A DNA stretch of 64,000 nt from Pseudanabaena sp. (GCA_003249035.1 QBMK01000008.1:1-64000); one strand, 5' to 3'. Numbered from the stretch's first letter, positions 50,539 through 60,239 are shown. Numbers and translations: made by a program. The notes: generated by a model from the sequence alone, not told the origin.

Positions 50539-52485
50539 CTAAATTCGCTCCGCTAACTCTAGCCAACGTTCAGTTGATTTCTCGATATCCTGATTTAGTT
50601 CTGCCAAGCGATCCGATAGCTTCTTCACTTCTGTATGGCCTTTTGGAGGATTGTGATAAATCTTTTTCTCGATTTGGACTTTTTCTGCTTCCAGCTTCGG
50701 GATTTTTGCTTCTAGTTCCTCATACTCACGTTTCTCTTTGTAAGAGAGTTGCGAAGGTTTTTTGGTTTCAGCTTTGGGTTTAGCTGTCTCAGCAACAGTT
50801 GGAGCAACATTACTTGACTTTTGGTCTTTAGCAACTTTATTTGATTGCCATTTTGCATTACTAGATTCTTTCTCAGCTTCGTCTTTTTTATATTCCAAAT
50901 AGATAGAATAATTCCCAGGGTACAAGCGAACTTCTCCTTCTGGCTCAAAGGAAAACACCATTTCGACCGTGCGATCGAGAAAATAGCGATCGTGGGATAC
51001 GACAATTACACAACCATTAAAGTCTTCGAGATATTCTTCTAGTACAGCGAGAGTCTGCACATCGAGATCGTTAGTCGGCTCATCTAGGATCAAGACATTT
51101 GGAGCCGCCATCAAGACCTTGAGGAGAAATAAGCGCCGCTTTTCGCCACCAGAAAGCTTATTGATAGGAGCATATTGCGTATTACCGGGGAAGAGAAATC
51201 GCTCTAACATTTGCGAAGCGGTAATGATGCTCCCATCCGAGGTCTTGACTAGTTCGGAGACATCTTTGAGATAGTCAATCACTCGCTGATTGCCATGTTC
51301 AGCAAGATCGTCAGAATGCTGATCGAAATAGCCGAAATGGATCGTCGTGCCAATTTCTACAGTGCCTGCATCGGGCTGTAACTGACCAATGATCATATTC
51401 ATCAGCGTGGATTTGCCAGCACCATTGCTGCCAATAATGCCGATGCGATCTTCGGGCGTGAAGTTATAAGAAAAATCTTTGATCAATGTGCGATCGCCAA
51501 AGGATTTACAAATGCGATCGAGTTCGACAACCTTCTTGCCGATGCGTCGCCCTGCGGTGGTGATATCAACCTTGGCATTGGCTTGTTTAAATTCCATCGC
51601 TTGCAAATTATGGGCGCGATCGATACGCGCTTTTTGTTTGGTACTGCGAGCCTTTGGTCCCTTTTTTAGCCATTCCAATTCTCGTCGCAGTAGTCCAGCA
51701 TGTTTGCGTTGTGTACTCGCCACAGAGTCTTCAGCTTCGGCTTTTTTCTCTAAATAGTAGGAATAATTGCCCGAATAAGAATACAAATCGCCGCGATCAA
51801 TTTCGATGATGCGATTGGTAACTCGATCCAGAAAATAGCGATCGTGAGTAATCAGCAATAAAGCACCACGATAACGATTTAGATAGCTTTGCAACCATTC
51901 TACAGAGAGCGCATCAAGATGGTTGGTCGGCTCATCCATCAGCAGCACATCAGGGGCAGAGAGTAATGCTGAGGCGATCGCAATTCTTTTGCGATATCCA
52001 CCCGAAAGACTGCCGATTTTCGCTTCGAGATCGTCAATTCCTAATTTAGTCAAGACAATTTTGGCATTGGTCTCCAAATCCCAAGCACCCGTCTGATCCA
52101 TTCGTTCGGATACTCGCGATAACTGCTCTAGTAAGCGATCTTGATCCCCATGTCCGTGGGTTAACTTATCAGAGATTTCTTCATATTCCTTGACTAGCGA
52201 CATCTGTTCGCCACTATCGGCAAATACTTGTTCTAAGACTGTATTTTCTTCGTTCAATTCAGGTTGCTGTGGTAAATAGATAATTTTGGCACTGGAATTT
52301 ACCCAAAGTTCGCCGCCATCGCTATGTTCTAGCCCTGCGATCATTTTGAGTAATGTGGATTTCCCCGACCCATTTGTGCCGATTAACCCCACTTTGTCGC
52401 CTTCATCAAGGCTAAAGCTAGCATCCTTGAGGATTTCCTTGATGCCAAAATCTTTGCGGAGCGATCGCAGTGTAAAAAGTGCCAT
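50539..52485 (-). CDS. uup: ABC-F ATPase, Uup type
   Basis: A 648-residue soluble protein with two ABC ATPase domains and no membrane part. Walker A motifs GTNGSGKST and GSNGAGKST, signatures LSGGYRKR and LSGGEKRR, Walker B LLMDEPTNHLD and LILDEPTNDLD. The C-terminal coiled coil (SQLSYKEKREYEELEAKIPKLEAE) is typical of Uup rather than EttA. ABC-F proteins act on ribosomes; Uup also affects precise transposon excision. The upstream gap carries a 103-base palindromic element. Confidence 0.92.
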   Translation of the reverse strand: MALFTLRSLRKDFGIKEILKDASFSLDEGDKVGLIGTNGSGKSTLLKMIAGLEHSDGGELWVNSSAKIIYLPQQPELNEENTVLEQVFADSGEQMSLVKEYEEISDKLTHGHGDQDRLLEQLSRVSERMDQTGAWDLETNAKIVLTKLGIDDLEAKIGSLSGGYRKRIAIASALLSAPDVLLMDEPTNHLDALSVEWLQSYLNRYRGALLLITHDRYFLDRVTNRIIEIDRGDLYSYSGNYSYYLEKKAEAEDSVASTQRKHAGLLRRELEWLKKGPKARSTKQKARIDRAHNLQAMEFKQANAKVDITTAGRRIGKKVVELDRICKSFGDRTLIKDFSYNFTPEDRIGIIGSNGAGKSTLMNMIIGQLQPDAGTVEIGTTIHFGYFDQHSDDLAEHGNQRVIDYLKDVSELVKTSDGSIITASQMLERFLFPGNTQYAPINKLSGGEKRRLFLLKVLMAAPNVLILDEPTNDLDVQTLAVLEEYLEDFNGCVIVVSHDRYFLDRTVEMVFSFEPEGEVRLYPGNYSIYLEYKKDEAEKESSNAKWQSNKVAKDQKSSNVAPTVAETAKPKAETKKPSQLSYKEKREYEELEAKIPKLEAEKVQIEKKIYHNPPKGHTEVKKLSDRLAELNQDIEKSTERWLELAERI

Positions 52486-52519
52486 GCCTGATCTATTTTA
52501 TGAGCTGAGAATTGAACAT

Positions 52520-52622
52520 AAGTACATTAGAAAAATTAAACATAAAATCCCAAAATATGTAACGCCCGCTGAGCGGGCGTTACATATTTTGTTTTTGGAT
52601 TTTAAATTTTTCTGATGTACTT
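52520..52622. repeat. 103-base palindromic element with imperfect outer arms
   Basis: An inner perfect stem around CGCCCGCTGAGCGGGCG, with AAAATATGTAA/TTACATATTTT arms, lies inside an imperfect outer repeat of about 26 bases (AAGTACATTAG.../...CTGATGTACTT). It lies between two minus-strand genes and could also act as terminator for the membrane-protein gene. Confidence 0.6.
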
Positions 52623-52638
52623 ACAGTCTAGTTTAGCT

Positions 52639-53217
52639 TTATTTCCTGCGACACCAGAAAAACACCAGTAAAATGCACCCTGTCAGCAATCCGTAAATCG
52701 CACCAACGACAAGCGTTAAAAAATTTCCCAGTTTTGGGATCAACAGACTGCCCACCATAACACCCACATACCAACTTGCCGTAGTCCCAACAATCCACCA
52801 GCCTGATTGCTTAAAATACTGTTTAATTAGTATCCATTGCATAAATCCAGTCGAAAATCCCCGCAAACAGGCATATATCACTAATAAATCAACGGCATCT
52901 CCATAGGTGACAGCCAACTGAAAACTTGCCCAAGAACTTAGCGAACCGCCCACAGCGCCACCCACTAAAGTAGTCCATAGCCATCCGATCCCCCGAATGT
53001 ATCGTCTAATTACTAGCCACTGAGATACTGCGATCGCGAAGCTCATCACTGCAAAACTTAAAAACACCCCAAAATCACCAGTTATGAAGTCTGTGACAGA
53101 GGCGCTAATTTTGCCACCCCCCGCGTAACTCAGTGATGTGGCTGTAATCCACAAGGGCAGAAAGCTCCAGTAAAGTTTTTTGATGGTTATCTCTTTTAAC
53201 CTAAACTTGTTTAACAA
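52639..53217 (-). CDS. Small multi-span membrane protein with internal duplication
   Basis: A 192-residue protein with about five or six hydrophobic segments. Two copies of a similar unit are visible: SQWLVIRRYIRGIGWLWTT and MQWILIKQYFKQSGWWIVGT. The family occurs in cyanobacteria without known function. The start is a TTG at 53217; no ATG lies near the frame's beginning, so translation may start differently. It is divergent from the glycosyltransferase gene. Confidence 0.65.
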   Translation of the reverse strand: MLNKFRLKEITIKKLYWSFLPLWITATSLSYAGGGKISASVTDFITGDFGVFLSFAVMSFAIAVSQWLVIRRYIRGIGWLWTTLVGGAVGGSLSSWASFQLAVTYGDAVDLLVIYACLRGFSTGFMQWILIKQYFKQSGWWIVGTTASWYVGVMVGSLLIPKLGNFLTLVVGAIYGLLTGCILLVFFWCRRK

Positions 53218-53247
53218 GGATTTGAGCCTGATATCTGAGCTTGATAA

Positions 53248-54267
53248 ATGAGAAGACTATACTTTTTGCTGCCAGGAACTACAAATAAATTTGCTTGCGG
53301 CGGATTGTGGGCCGAGCTAAAAACTTTGGAATTAGTCAAAAAAGTTTGTCCTGCGGAAGTCGTCACCTATCGTCAACGAGAAAAAGAGCATCTCTGGCTA
53401 GATGATTTATTGGACTCAGATGATACGTTCCGAGCCTTAGATGATGCAATTTTTGTGATGAGTTGGGGATTTGATGTTGTTAAACTTGCGCCAAAGTTAA
53501 AGCGTTTGAATGCGATTTATCACGCCCATAGCGCAGGTTATGGCTTTAATCTACCCGCGAGCGTGCCAATTATTACGGTTAGTCGTAACACTCTGGGCTA
53601 TTGGGGACAGCGATCGCCACATTCATTAATTTATTATTTGCCAAACGAGATCTCCAGTAAATTTCAAAGTCAAGAAAATAGTCATTGGAGCGATCGCGAT
53701 ATTGATGTGCTGGTGCAGGCGCGAAAATCTTCAAGTTATTTGATGAACCAATTAATTCCTGCTTTGCAAAAGCAATGTCGAGTAGAAGTAATCGATCATT
53801 ATGTTGAAGATCTGGAAGGATTATTTAATCGTGCTAAGGTCTATCTCTACGACTCAGCAGAATATTGGGCTGTACAGAATGTAACCGAAGGATTTGGCTT
53901 GCAGCCAATGGAAGCTCTGGCTTGTGGCTGTCAAGTTTTTTCTAGTGTCAATCATGGCTTATCTGATTATTTAGATCCTGCTTTTAACTGTTATAAGATT
54001 GCAGGATACTCACTAGAGTTTGATATGTATCGCATTCTTAGAGTGATTCAGACCAATCAAAAATTGTCTTTATCGCCAACAGTATTAGATGAATATCGTG
54101 CTGAAAATATCATTAAGCGCTTAGAAGTTATTTTGATCGAGCTAAATGAATTTTTTGATCACAAGCATTTATATCAAAGTAATATTCCCAATTTAGATTA
54201 TTGGCAAGTGCTGAAACTGCGATCGCTAAGAATATGGAAAAAGCTGCTCAAGCGTTTGCATCCATAA
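53248..54267 (+). CDS. Glycosyltransferase, GT4-like
   Basis: A 339-residue cytoplasmic protein of the GT-B fold. N-terminal LLPGTTNKFACGGLWAELK resembles the glycogen-synthase-like start, and the C-terminal donor site has NVTEGFGLQPMEALACGCQVFSS with the E-x7-E-like pattern. Middle motifs (HAHSAGYGFNLP, VLVQARKSSSYL) fit GT4/GT1 relatives. Acceptor and sugar are unknown. It ends in a hairpin shared with thiG. Confidence 0.78.
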   Translation: MRRLYFLLPGTTNKFACGGLWAELKTLELVKKVCPAEVVTYRQREKEHLWLDDLLDSDDTFRALDDAIFVMSWGFDVVKLAPKLKRLNAIYHAHSAGYGFNLPASVPIITVSRNTLGYWGQRSPHSLIYYLPNEISSKFQSQENSHWSDRDIDVLVQARKSSSYLMNQLIPALQKQCRVEVIDHYVEDLEGLFNRAKVYLYDSAEYWAVQNVTEGFGLQPMEALACGCQVFSSVNHGLSDYLDPAFNCYKIAGYSLEFDMYRILRVIQTNQKLSLSPTVLDEYRAENIIKRLEVILIELNEFFDHKHLYQSNIPNLDYWQVLKLRSLRIWKKLLKRLHP

Positions 54268-54300
54268 AAAATAGGGTTGCTATGCAACCCTATTTTTTAT
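54264..54300. terminator. Bidirectional terminator between convergent genes
   Basis: Perfect inverted repeat with 17-base arms (54264-54280 and 54284-54300) around TAT; the GC-rich inner stem GGGTTGC/GCAACCC is flanked by A and T runs. It overlaps the stop codons of the glycosyltransferase gene and thiG. Confidence 0.85.
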
Positions 54301-55160
54301 GAAACTAGTCCTGTCATTGGTGAACTGGCACTCGCATATGCTTTTATAGGAATCCGTCCTGATAGATAGGCGGCGCGACCTGCTTCAGTTGCCATGCCCA
54401 TCGCTCGTCCCATTGCGACAGGATTATTCGCACAGGCGATCGCAGTATTCACTAATAAGGCTGATGCACCCATTTCCATCGCCGCTGATGCTTCGCTAGG
54501 AACTCCGATGCCTGCATCTACAACTACTGGAATCTTGGATTCTTCGATAATGATCGCGATATTTGCGGCATTGTTAATACCTTGCCCTGAACCAATTGGC
54601 GATCCGAGAGGCATTACTGTGACACAACCAATTTCTTCGAGGGTTTTCGCCAAGCGGGGATCGGCGTTGATATAGGGTAAAACCGCAAAGCCTTCTTTAA
54701 CTAACTGTTCAGCAGCTTTACAAGTACCAAGGGGATCGGGGAGTAAATACTTGAGATCGGGGATTACTTCCAGCTTGACAAAATTATTATCTTCCTGACC
54801 CAAAATCTTTGCCATCTCACGCCCCAGTCGTGCCACGCGTACAGCTTCCTCAGCAGTCTGACAGCCAGCAGTGTTTGGCAATAGCCAATATTTGCTCCAG
54901 TCGATCGCTTCAGCAAGCCCTTCGTGTCCTGCCGCATTAGTTTGCACACGGCGCACCGCCACGGTCACAATCTCGCAGCCACTTGCCATGATCGCTTGAC
55001 GCATTACCTCGAAGTTGGCATATTTTCCTGAGCCAGTCATTAAACGCGATCGGAACTTACGCCCCGCAATTTCGAGCAGATCACCTGATGGTTCATTAAT
55101 ATCAGGGATTTGGCTATTTATCGTAAAAATTGGGTTAAAAGAAGGTGAAGAGGCAATCAT
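54297..55160 (-). CDS. thiG: ThiG, thiazole synthase
   Basis: Forms the thiazole ring of thiamine from deoxyxylulose phosphate, dehydroglycine and ThiS-thiocarboxylate. A TIM-barrel protein: [18 protein letters not shown], a Schiff-base Lys in [43 protein letters not shown] and [31 protein letters not shown]. The length of 287 residues is slightly longer than most because of about 25 extra N-terminal residues. No other thi gene is adjacent. Confidence 0.96.
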   Translation of the reverse strand: MIASSPSFNPIFTINSQIPDINEPSGDLLEIAGRKFRSRLMTGSGKYANFEVMRQAIMASGCEIVTVAVRRVQTNAAGHEGLAEAIDWSKYWLLPNTAGCQTAEEAVRVARLGREMAKILGQEDNNFVKLEVIPDLKYLLPDPLGTCKAAEQLVKEGFAVLPYINADPRLAKTLEEIGCVTVMPLGSPIGSGQGINNAANIAIIIEESKIPVVVDAGIGVPSEASAAMEMGASALLVNTAIACANNPVAMGRAMGMATEAGRAAYLSGRIPIKAYASASSPMTGLVS

Positions 55161-55192
55161 ATCGAGGGATTAACGAAAAAATATAAGGTTCA

Positions 55193-55266
55193 GATCCCCC
55201 TCAATCCCCCTTAAAAAGAGGGAAGAATTGATTCTCCCCCCTTTTTAAGGGGGGCTGGGGGGGATC
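55193..55266. repeat. C-rich/G-rich inverted repeat upstream of the ATP synthase gene
   Basis: Imperfect inverted repeat with runs of C then G (GATCCCCCTCAATCCCCC... /...GGGGGGCTGGGGGGGATC) around AAAAAGAGGG/CCCCCCTTTTT. Similar elements are dispersed in many cyanobacterial genomes. It lies in the 237-base gap between thiG and the divergent gamma-subunit gene. Confidence 0.65.
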
Positions 55267-55397
55267 AATTTCAAGGATATACATTAGTTTGCGGTTTGAA
55301 GGCGCAATTTTTTATTAAGATACTTAGGATACTTAAGTGTCTTCTGTGATATTCCAAATTTTCCATAGTATTCAATAGCAAGTAGCAATTTAGTTTC

Positions 55398-56345
55398 ATG
55401 GCTAACCTCAAATCCATCCGCGATCGCATCGGCACTGTTAAGAATACTCGCAAGATAACTGAAGCAATGCGTCTCGTCGCAGCCGCAAAAGTCAGACGCG
55501 CTCAGCAGCAAGTTTTGTCAACGCGTCCCTTTGCCGATCGCCTCGCTCAAGTCCTATATCGTCTCCAGCAGCGCATCTCCTTTGAGGATGTCAGTTTGCC
55601 TTTACTCGAAAAACGTCCTGTCAAAACCGTTGGTCTTCTGGTAATTTCAGGCGATCGTGGTCTTTGTGGTGGCTATAACTCAACCATTATCCGCCGCGCC
55701 GAAGCCCGTGCTAAGGAACTAAAAGAACAAGGTATTAATTACACCTTTATCTTGGTCGGTCGTAAGGCGGCGCAATACTTTGCCCGTCGTGAGGAACCGA
55801 TCGCTGCTAAGTTCGTTAGCTTAAACCAAATCCCTAATGCTGCCGAAGCAAATGCGATCGGCGATGAAATTACCTCAGCATTTTTGGGCGGTGTGATCGA
55901 TCGCTTAGAGTTGATCTATACCCGCTTTGTATCTCTGATTAGCTCTCGTCCTGTCCTCCAAACTCTCTTGCCCCTTGAGCCTCAAGGACTAGAGCCTCAA
56001 GATGATGAAATTTTTCGCCTGATTACTCGTGGTGGTAAATTTCAAGTCGAGCGCGAAAAAAGGGAAATCACTGTCAAGGAATTGCCTAAAGAATTGCTCT
56101 TTGAACAAAATCCTGAACAAATCCTTGATGCTTTGTTGCCTTTGTATCTGAGCAATCAAATCCTCCGTGCTTTGCAAGAATCCGTAGCTAGCGAACTTGC
56201 CGCTCGGATGACAGCGATGAACAACGCTACTGAAAATGCAGGCGACCTGATTAAGTCCCTGACTTTGCAGTACAACAAAGCCCGTCAAGCCGCGATTACT
56301 CAAGAAATTCTAGAAGTAGTTGGTGGCGCAGCCGCTCTAACTTAA
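55398..56345 (+). CDS. atpG: ATP synthase F1 gamma subunit
   Basis: The rotor shaft of F1, which transmits rotation from the membrane ring to the catalytic alpha/beta subunits. N-terminal [21 protein letters not shown] and the [17 protein letters not shown] and C-terminal [34 protein letters not shown] segments are diagnostic. 315 residues includes the cyanobacterial insertion seen near residues 195-225, without the redox cysteines of the plant protein. In cyanobacterial nomenclature the gene is also called atpC. It stands apart from the other atp genes. Confidence 0.96.
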   Translation: MANLKSIRDRIGTVKNTRKITEAMRLVAAAKVRRAQQQVLSTRPFADRLAQVLYRLQQRISFEDVSLPLLEKRPVKTVGLLVISGDRGLCGGYNSTIIRRAEARAKELKEQGINYTFILVGRKAAQYFARREEPIAAKFVSLNQIPNAAEANAIGDEITSAFLGGVIDRLELIYTRFVSLISSRPVLQTLLPLEPQGLEPQDDEIFRLITRGGKFQVEREKREITVKELPKELLFEQNPEQILDALLPLYLSNQILRALQESVASELAARMTAMNNATENAGDLIKSLTLQYNKARQAAITQEILEVVGGAAALT

Positions 56346-56347
56346 AC

Positions 56348-56378
56348 AAAAAAGGCGGCGCTGTGCGCCGCCTTTTTT
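56348..56378. terminator. Bidirectional terminator between atpG and pyrD
   Basis: Fourteen-base GC-rich arms (AAAAAAGGCGGCGC/GCGCCGCCTTTTTT) around TGT, flanked by A and T runs; it reaches into the last base pairs of pyrD. It serves both convergent genes. Confidence 0.9.
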
Positions 56379-57504
56379 ATTTATGAGCCAGCCCGATCGC
56401 TTGTTGAATATTATCTAAGCCATTCGCTTCTAATTTGGCAACCAATCCTTTCAATATATTTTTGACGATCATTGGACCCTCATAAATTAAGCCCGTATAA
56501 ACCTGCACGATCGCTGCCCCAGCCGTAATCTTTTGCCAAGCATCTTCCGCCGTAAAAATGCCGCCCACACCGATGATCGGTAAACTTCCCTGAGTAGTTT
56601 GCCAGATGAGGTTGATCACTTCCAGAGAGCGATCGCATACAGGTTGACCGCTGATTCCACCTGCTTCCTCGGTGACAGGTTTACCCGTAATGGCCAAATG
56701 CGTAGTTGTTAAATTTTGCCGTGAAATCGTCGTGTTTGTGGCGATAATTCCTGCCACGTCATAGGCTTGACTCGCTTTGACGACTTCCACAATGTCTGCA
56801 TCATTTAAGTCTGGCGCAATTTTTACCAAAATCGGTTTGTTAGCTGTATTAATCGGATTTAGGTCCGAGAGGATCGCGCATATCTGATCGGTGGCTTGCA
56901 GATCGCGCAAATTGGGCGTATTCGGTGAGCTGACATTAACCACGAAATAGTCCCCAAACTCATAGAGCGATCGCAAACTCTCGGCATAGTCTAGTTTTGC
57001 GTCTGCGATCTCCGTAATTTTGGATTTGCCAAGATTAATGCCAAGGGGAATAGTCAGCTTATGAGCTTGCAAGTAATTTTTAAGATCAGTCGCTGTTGCC
57101 GCTGCACCGCGATTATTAAAACCCATCCGATTTAAAACTGCGCGATCGCTGGGCAAGCGAAACAAACGCGGTTGTGGATTGCCAGACTGAGCATGTGCAG
57201 TAATTGTCCCTACTTCTGCAAATCCAAATCCCAGATGTTCCCATGCACCGATCGCTTCCGCATTTTTATCAAAACCTGCCGCTAAGCCGACGGGATTCTC
57301 AAATTTGAGGTTCCAAAGGGTTTGGGATAGACGCGAATCGCTATAGTAAAAGGTGGACTTAGAGATCGCTTGTAGTGTTGGTGACTCACTAATGCGACGA
57401 CAAGTGGCAATCGCGAAATGATGAGCTGCTTCAGGATCGATTGCAAATAGCAGGGGACGCATCCCATATTGATAGGCAGCACTTAACATAGATGTGATAG
57501 GCAT
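56377..57504 (-). CDS. pyrD: Dihydroorotate dehydrogenase (quinone), class 2
   Basis: Membrane-associated flavoenzyme of pyrimidine synthesis that oxidises dihydroorotate and passes electrons to quinone. The N-terminal helix pair (AAYQYGMRPLLFAIDPEAAHHFA) marks class 2, followed by NPVGLAAGFDKNAEA, FNNRGAAA, the catalytic NVSSPNTPNLRDLQ (Ser base) and IIGVGGIFTAEDAW. I chose the ATG at 57504 (375 residues). The frame can be extended to a GTG at 57600, but that region is not part of the family and faces the divergent pentapeptide gene. Confidence 0.94.
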   Translation of the reverse strand: MPITSMLSAAYQYGMRPLLFAIDPEAAHHFAIATCRRISESPTLQAISKSTFYYSDSRLSQTLWNLKFENPVGLAAGFDKNAEAIGAWEHLGFGFAEVGTITAHAQSGNPQPRLFRLPSDRAVLNRMGFNNRGAAATATDLKNYLQAHKLTIPLGINLGKSKITEIADAKLDYAESLRSLYEFGDYFVVNVSSPNTPNLRDLQATDQICAILSDLNPINTANKPILVKIAPDLNDADIVEVVKASQAYDVAGIIATNTTISRQNLTTTHLAITGKPVTEEAGGISGQPVCDRSLEVINLIWQTTQGSLPIIGVGGIFTAEDAWQKITAGAAIVQVYTGLIYEGPMIVKNILKGLVAKLEANGLDNIQQAIGLAHK

Positions 57505-57625
57505 AGTTTTTATTGCTTGCCGGGTAAATTTCGGCAGGCTGAGCGGCAAGCAGGAATTAAGGAGTACACTTCCCAATGATATGGCAACTAATGGCTGCAC
57601 CCATTGATAAAAAAGGTAAAAACTA

Positions 57626-58357
57626 ATGGAAATCAGTGAGCTAATCGAAAGCTACCATGCAGGACGCCGTAACTATACGGGAGTCAATCTCAGCAAAACT
57701 GATATGAATGGTATTGACTTGAGTAATGCCGATCTCAGTGGTGCAAATCTGAGTGAATCTAGTCTCTATGGTGCAAACCTAAGCAGCGCCAAACTGAATG
57801 GTGCAGATCTTAACGGTGCAAAACTATATCGAGCCAACCTCGTAAGTACTAACTTTAGCGGAGCAGATTTGGGGGAAGCAGACCTTAGCGAAGCAAATCT
57901 CAGTGATGCCAAGCTCTACGGAGTAAATTTATATGGAGCAATTTTGAATAAAGCCAAGTTACCTCGTGCCAAGCTTACGGGAGCAAACATGGGGAAAGCG
58001 AAGCTAAATCGTGCTGATCTAAGCGAGGCAATTCTCAGAGATGCAAGGCTGTTTGGGGCAAGTCTCAATGAGGCAATGCTGCAACGTGCCGATCTGAGTC
58101 GGGCAAGTCTCAATGGAGCTAATCTGAATAAAGCGATGCTCTCTGAGGTAGATCTGACCTTTGCCAGTTTGTATGGTGCGAGTCTCTGTGATGCGGATCT
58201 TAGCGAAGCCGATCTAACCAGTGCTAATCTCCAAGGCTCTGATCTCAGTCGCGTAAATTTCTATAAGGCTAACTTAAGTAAATCGAAAATGTCTGATGCT
58301 TTCACAGAGGGGATGCTCACACAAGAAGCAAATTTATCAGGCATTATCTGGTCATAA
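57626..58357 (+). CDS. Pentapeptide-repeat protein
   Basis: A 243-residue protein made almost wholly of A(D/N)LxX repeats (about 38 of them, e.g. ADLSGANLSES, ADLSEADLTSAN), forming a right-handed quadrilateral beta helix. Cyanobacteria have many such proteins, with unknown roles; some relatives mimic DNA. There is no signal peptide. It is divergent from pyrD and followed by cobH in the opposite direction. Confidence 0.92.
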   Translation: MEISELIESYHAGRRNYTGVNLSKTDMNGIDLSNADLSGANLSESSLYGANLSSAKLNGADLNGAKLYRANLVSTNFSGADLGEADLSEANLSDAKLYGVNLYGAILNKAKLPRAKLTGANMGKAKLNRADLSEAILRDARLFGASLNEAMLQRADLSRASLNGANLNKAMLSEVDLTFASLYGASLCDADLSEADLTSANLQGSDLSRVNFYKANLSKSKMSDAFTEGMLTQEANLSGIIWS

Positions 58358-58390
58358 AATCGGAACCAACACCGAAGGTATTTGTCTCGA

Positions 58391-59005
58391 TTATTTATTG
58401 CCGTAGGCTTGCCAAGCCAAGCTGACCAATGAGTTGAATATGGCGGCAGCAGCGATCGCATTGCCTTTACGGCCTTCAATCCGAATGTGAGGGATCAACG
58501 AATTATTTAAGCGTGATTTAATTGCATCAGCATCAATGAAGCCAGCAGGAGTACCAATCACCAACGCAGGCTTGACATCCTCTATTTCAATCAAGTCCAC
58601 TAGAGTTGCCAAAGCCGTTTGGGACTCACCAATAACAAAAATAGCTTCGGGGTAGCGTTTTGCTAATGTTTCGATTCCCCAAGCCTCTTGAGTTTTCCCT
58701 TTCTGGGGACGGGTAATCGCTTCAACGCCACAATAAATTGGATTAGCAAAAGTATCACAGACTTTTGGGAAGATTGCCGCCTTTACTGTTGGTACATCCA
58801 CAATAATAGTGGTGCGTGTAGAGAGGGCAGTAGCTCCAGCCTGTAATGAATGTTCAGAAAACCTGACAAGGTCTTTATACTCAAAATCTGCAGTTGCATA
58901 TATTACTTGGCGCACAATTTCATATTCGGCTGGTGAAAGTGAGTGTTCACCAATTTCTTGATCGATTATTGCTAAGCTTTGTGCGTCCGTAATATGCCAT
59001 TCCAT
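58391..59005 (-). CDS. cobH: CobH/CbiC, precorrin-8X methylmutase
   Basis: Moves the C-11 methyl group to C-12 to give hydrogenobyrinic acid (or its cobalt form) in cobalamin synthesis. The 204-residue protein has RPQKGKTQEAWGIE, VIGESQTALATLVDLIE, PALVIGTPAGFIDADAIKSRL and the EGRKGNAIAAAAI end. The family's catalytic His (in a VHxxxD-like stretch) is replaced by Tyr in VIYATADFEY. It lies far from the riboswitch-controlled cobW/cobG unit and shows no riboswitch of its own. A weak promoter region precedes it. Confidence 0.9.
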   Translation of the reverse strand: MEWHITDAQSLAIIDQEIGEHSLSPAEYEIVRQVIYATADFEYKDLVRFSEHSLQAGATALSTRTTIIVDVPTVKAAIFPKVCDTFANPIYCGVEAITRPQKGKTQEAWGIETLAKRYPEAIFVIGESQTALATLVDLIEIEDVKPALVIGTPAGFIDADAIKSRLNNSLIPHIRIEGRKGNAIAAAAIFNSLVSLAWQAYGNK

Positions 59006-59142
59006 AAGATTTATGCGATTTACCGTAGTTAGTCATATAGCATTCAGGTATGACCGTACCATATTTTAGAGAACGTCGCGATTTTTGGTGTATCCAAACC
59101 TAATAGAGTGTGAATACTTATCTCTTAGTTTTTATTGCTGTT

Positions 59143-60222
59143 CTACTCAAGAACGTAATTACCTTGTCTGACGCAATTTCGACCTTCAGCTTTAGCGAGG
59201 TATAGGGCGAGATCAGCTGATTTGAGCAAGTGCAGCACATCAAAATCTTGAGATGGCAAAAGTGTTGCAACACCACAGCTAATCGTTACATGATTGGCAA
59301 CTTTAGAATAATCGTGAGTTAATTGTAAGGATCGCACAACTTCTGTAGCCCGAATTGCCACATTCAAAGCTCCTTCGGCACCAGTATTTGGCAAAATAAT
59401 TGCAAATTCTTCCCCCCCATAGCGAGCAACCAAATCCGCAGGACGATTGGTGGATTTACTGATTGCTTGGGCAATTTCCTGTAAGCATCGATCGCCTTCT
59501 TGATGTCCGTAATTATCGTTATAGCTTTTAAAAAAGTCGATGTCACATAGCACCAATGAAAGCGGAATTTTTTCTCTTTGTGCTCGTTTGCATTCTTGTT
59601 CTAAATATTCATCTAGACAGCGCCGATTAGCGACTTGGGTTAGACCATCAATGGAGACCAATCGCCTTAATTCTTGGACGACAACCGACAATTGCTGGTT
59701 GGCAGCTTCAAGCTGTTGCCGAAGATTCGCTTGATCGAGCAAATGGCTTACCCTTTGTCTTAGAACAGCCCAGTGTATTGGCTTAGTTACATAATCCGAA
59801 GCTCCAACCTCATAGGCTCGGTCCACAGACTCACGATCTTCAAGAGCGGTAATCATTAAAACAGGTGTGCGATTACCGTAAGGAAGTTGTTGTAGCCTTA
59901 AACAACACTCAAAGCCATCCAAGACTGGCATCATCGCATCCAGTAAAATTACATTTGGGTAGCATTTTTGATAAATTTCCAAGGCTTCCATGCCATCAGC
60001 CGCCTCAATAACACGATAATTTTCGCGTTCTAAATAACGCACCAAAATTTTTCGTATAAGCAAATCATCATCCACAATTAAAATTAAAGGGGGCTTAGAT
60101 GATAATGTCTCGGAAATATTAGTTTCTTGGATTATTTTTGGACTTATGTCTTGGCTTAAATACTTATTGCGATCGCTGATATCATCGATTGTCATTACTT
60201 CGTCAGACGGTAAAAGTGACAT
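59143..60222 (-). CDS. Response regulator with GGDEF domain (diguanylate cyclase)
   Basis: A 359-residue PleD-like regulator. An acidic leader (1-45) precedes the receiver domain (47-165; phosphorylated Asp in LLDAMMPVLDG, Lys in VTKPIHW), and a coiled coil leads to the GGDEF domain (190-355) with the intact active site RYGGEEF. The RPAD sequence five residues before it is an RxxD inhibition site. It should therefore make c-di-GMP. The Hpt gene is 17 bases upstream, so phosphotransfer from an unlinked hybrid kinase is likely. Confidence 0.92.
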   Translation of the reverse strand: MSLLPSDEVMTIDDISDRNKYLSQDISPKIIQETNISETLSSKPPLILIVDDDLLIRKILVRYLERENYRVIEAADGMEALEIYQKCYPNVILLDAMMPVLDGFECCLRLQQLPYGNRTPVLMITALEDRESVDRAYEVGASDYVTKPIHWAVLRQRVSHLLDQANLRQQLEAANQQLSVVVQELRRLVSIDGLTQVANRRCLDEYLEQECKRAQREKIPLSLVLCDIDFFKSYNDNYGHQEGDRCLQEIAQAISKSTNRPADLVARYGGEEFAIILPNTGAEGALNVAIRATEVVRSLQLTHDYSKVANHVTISCGVATLLPSQDFDVLHLLKSADLALYLAKAEGRNCVRQGNYVLE

Positions 60223-60239
60223 GCGCCTAGCAGAAAAGG

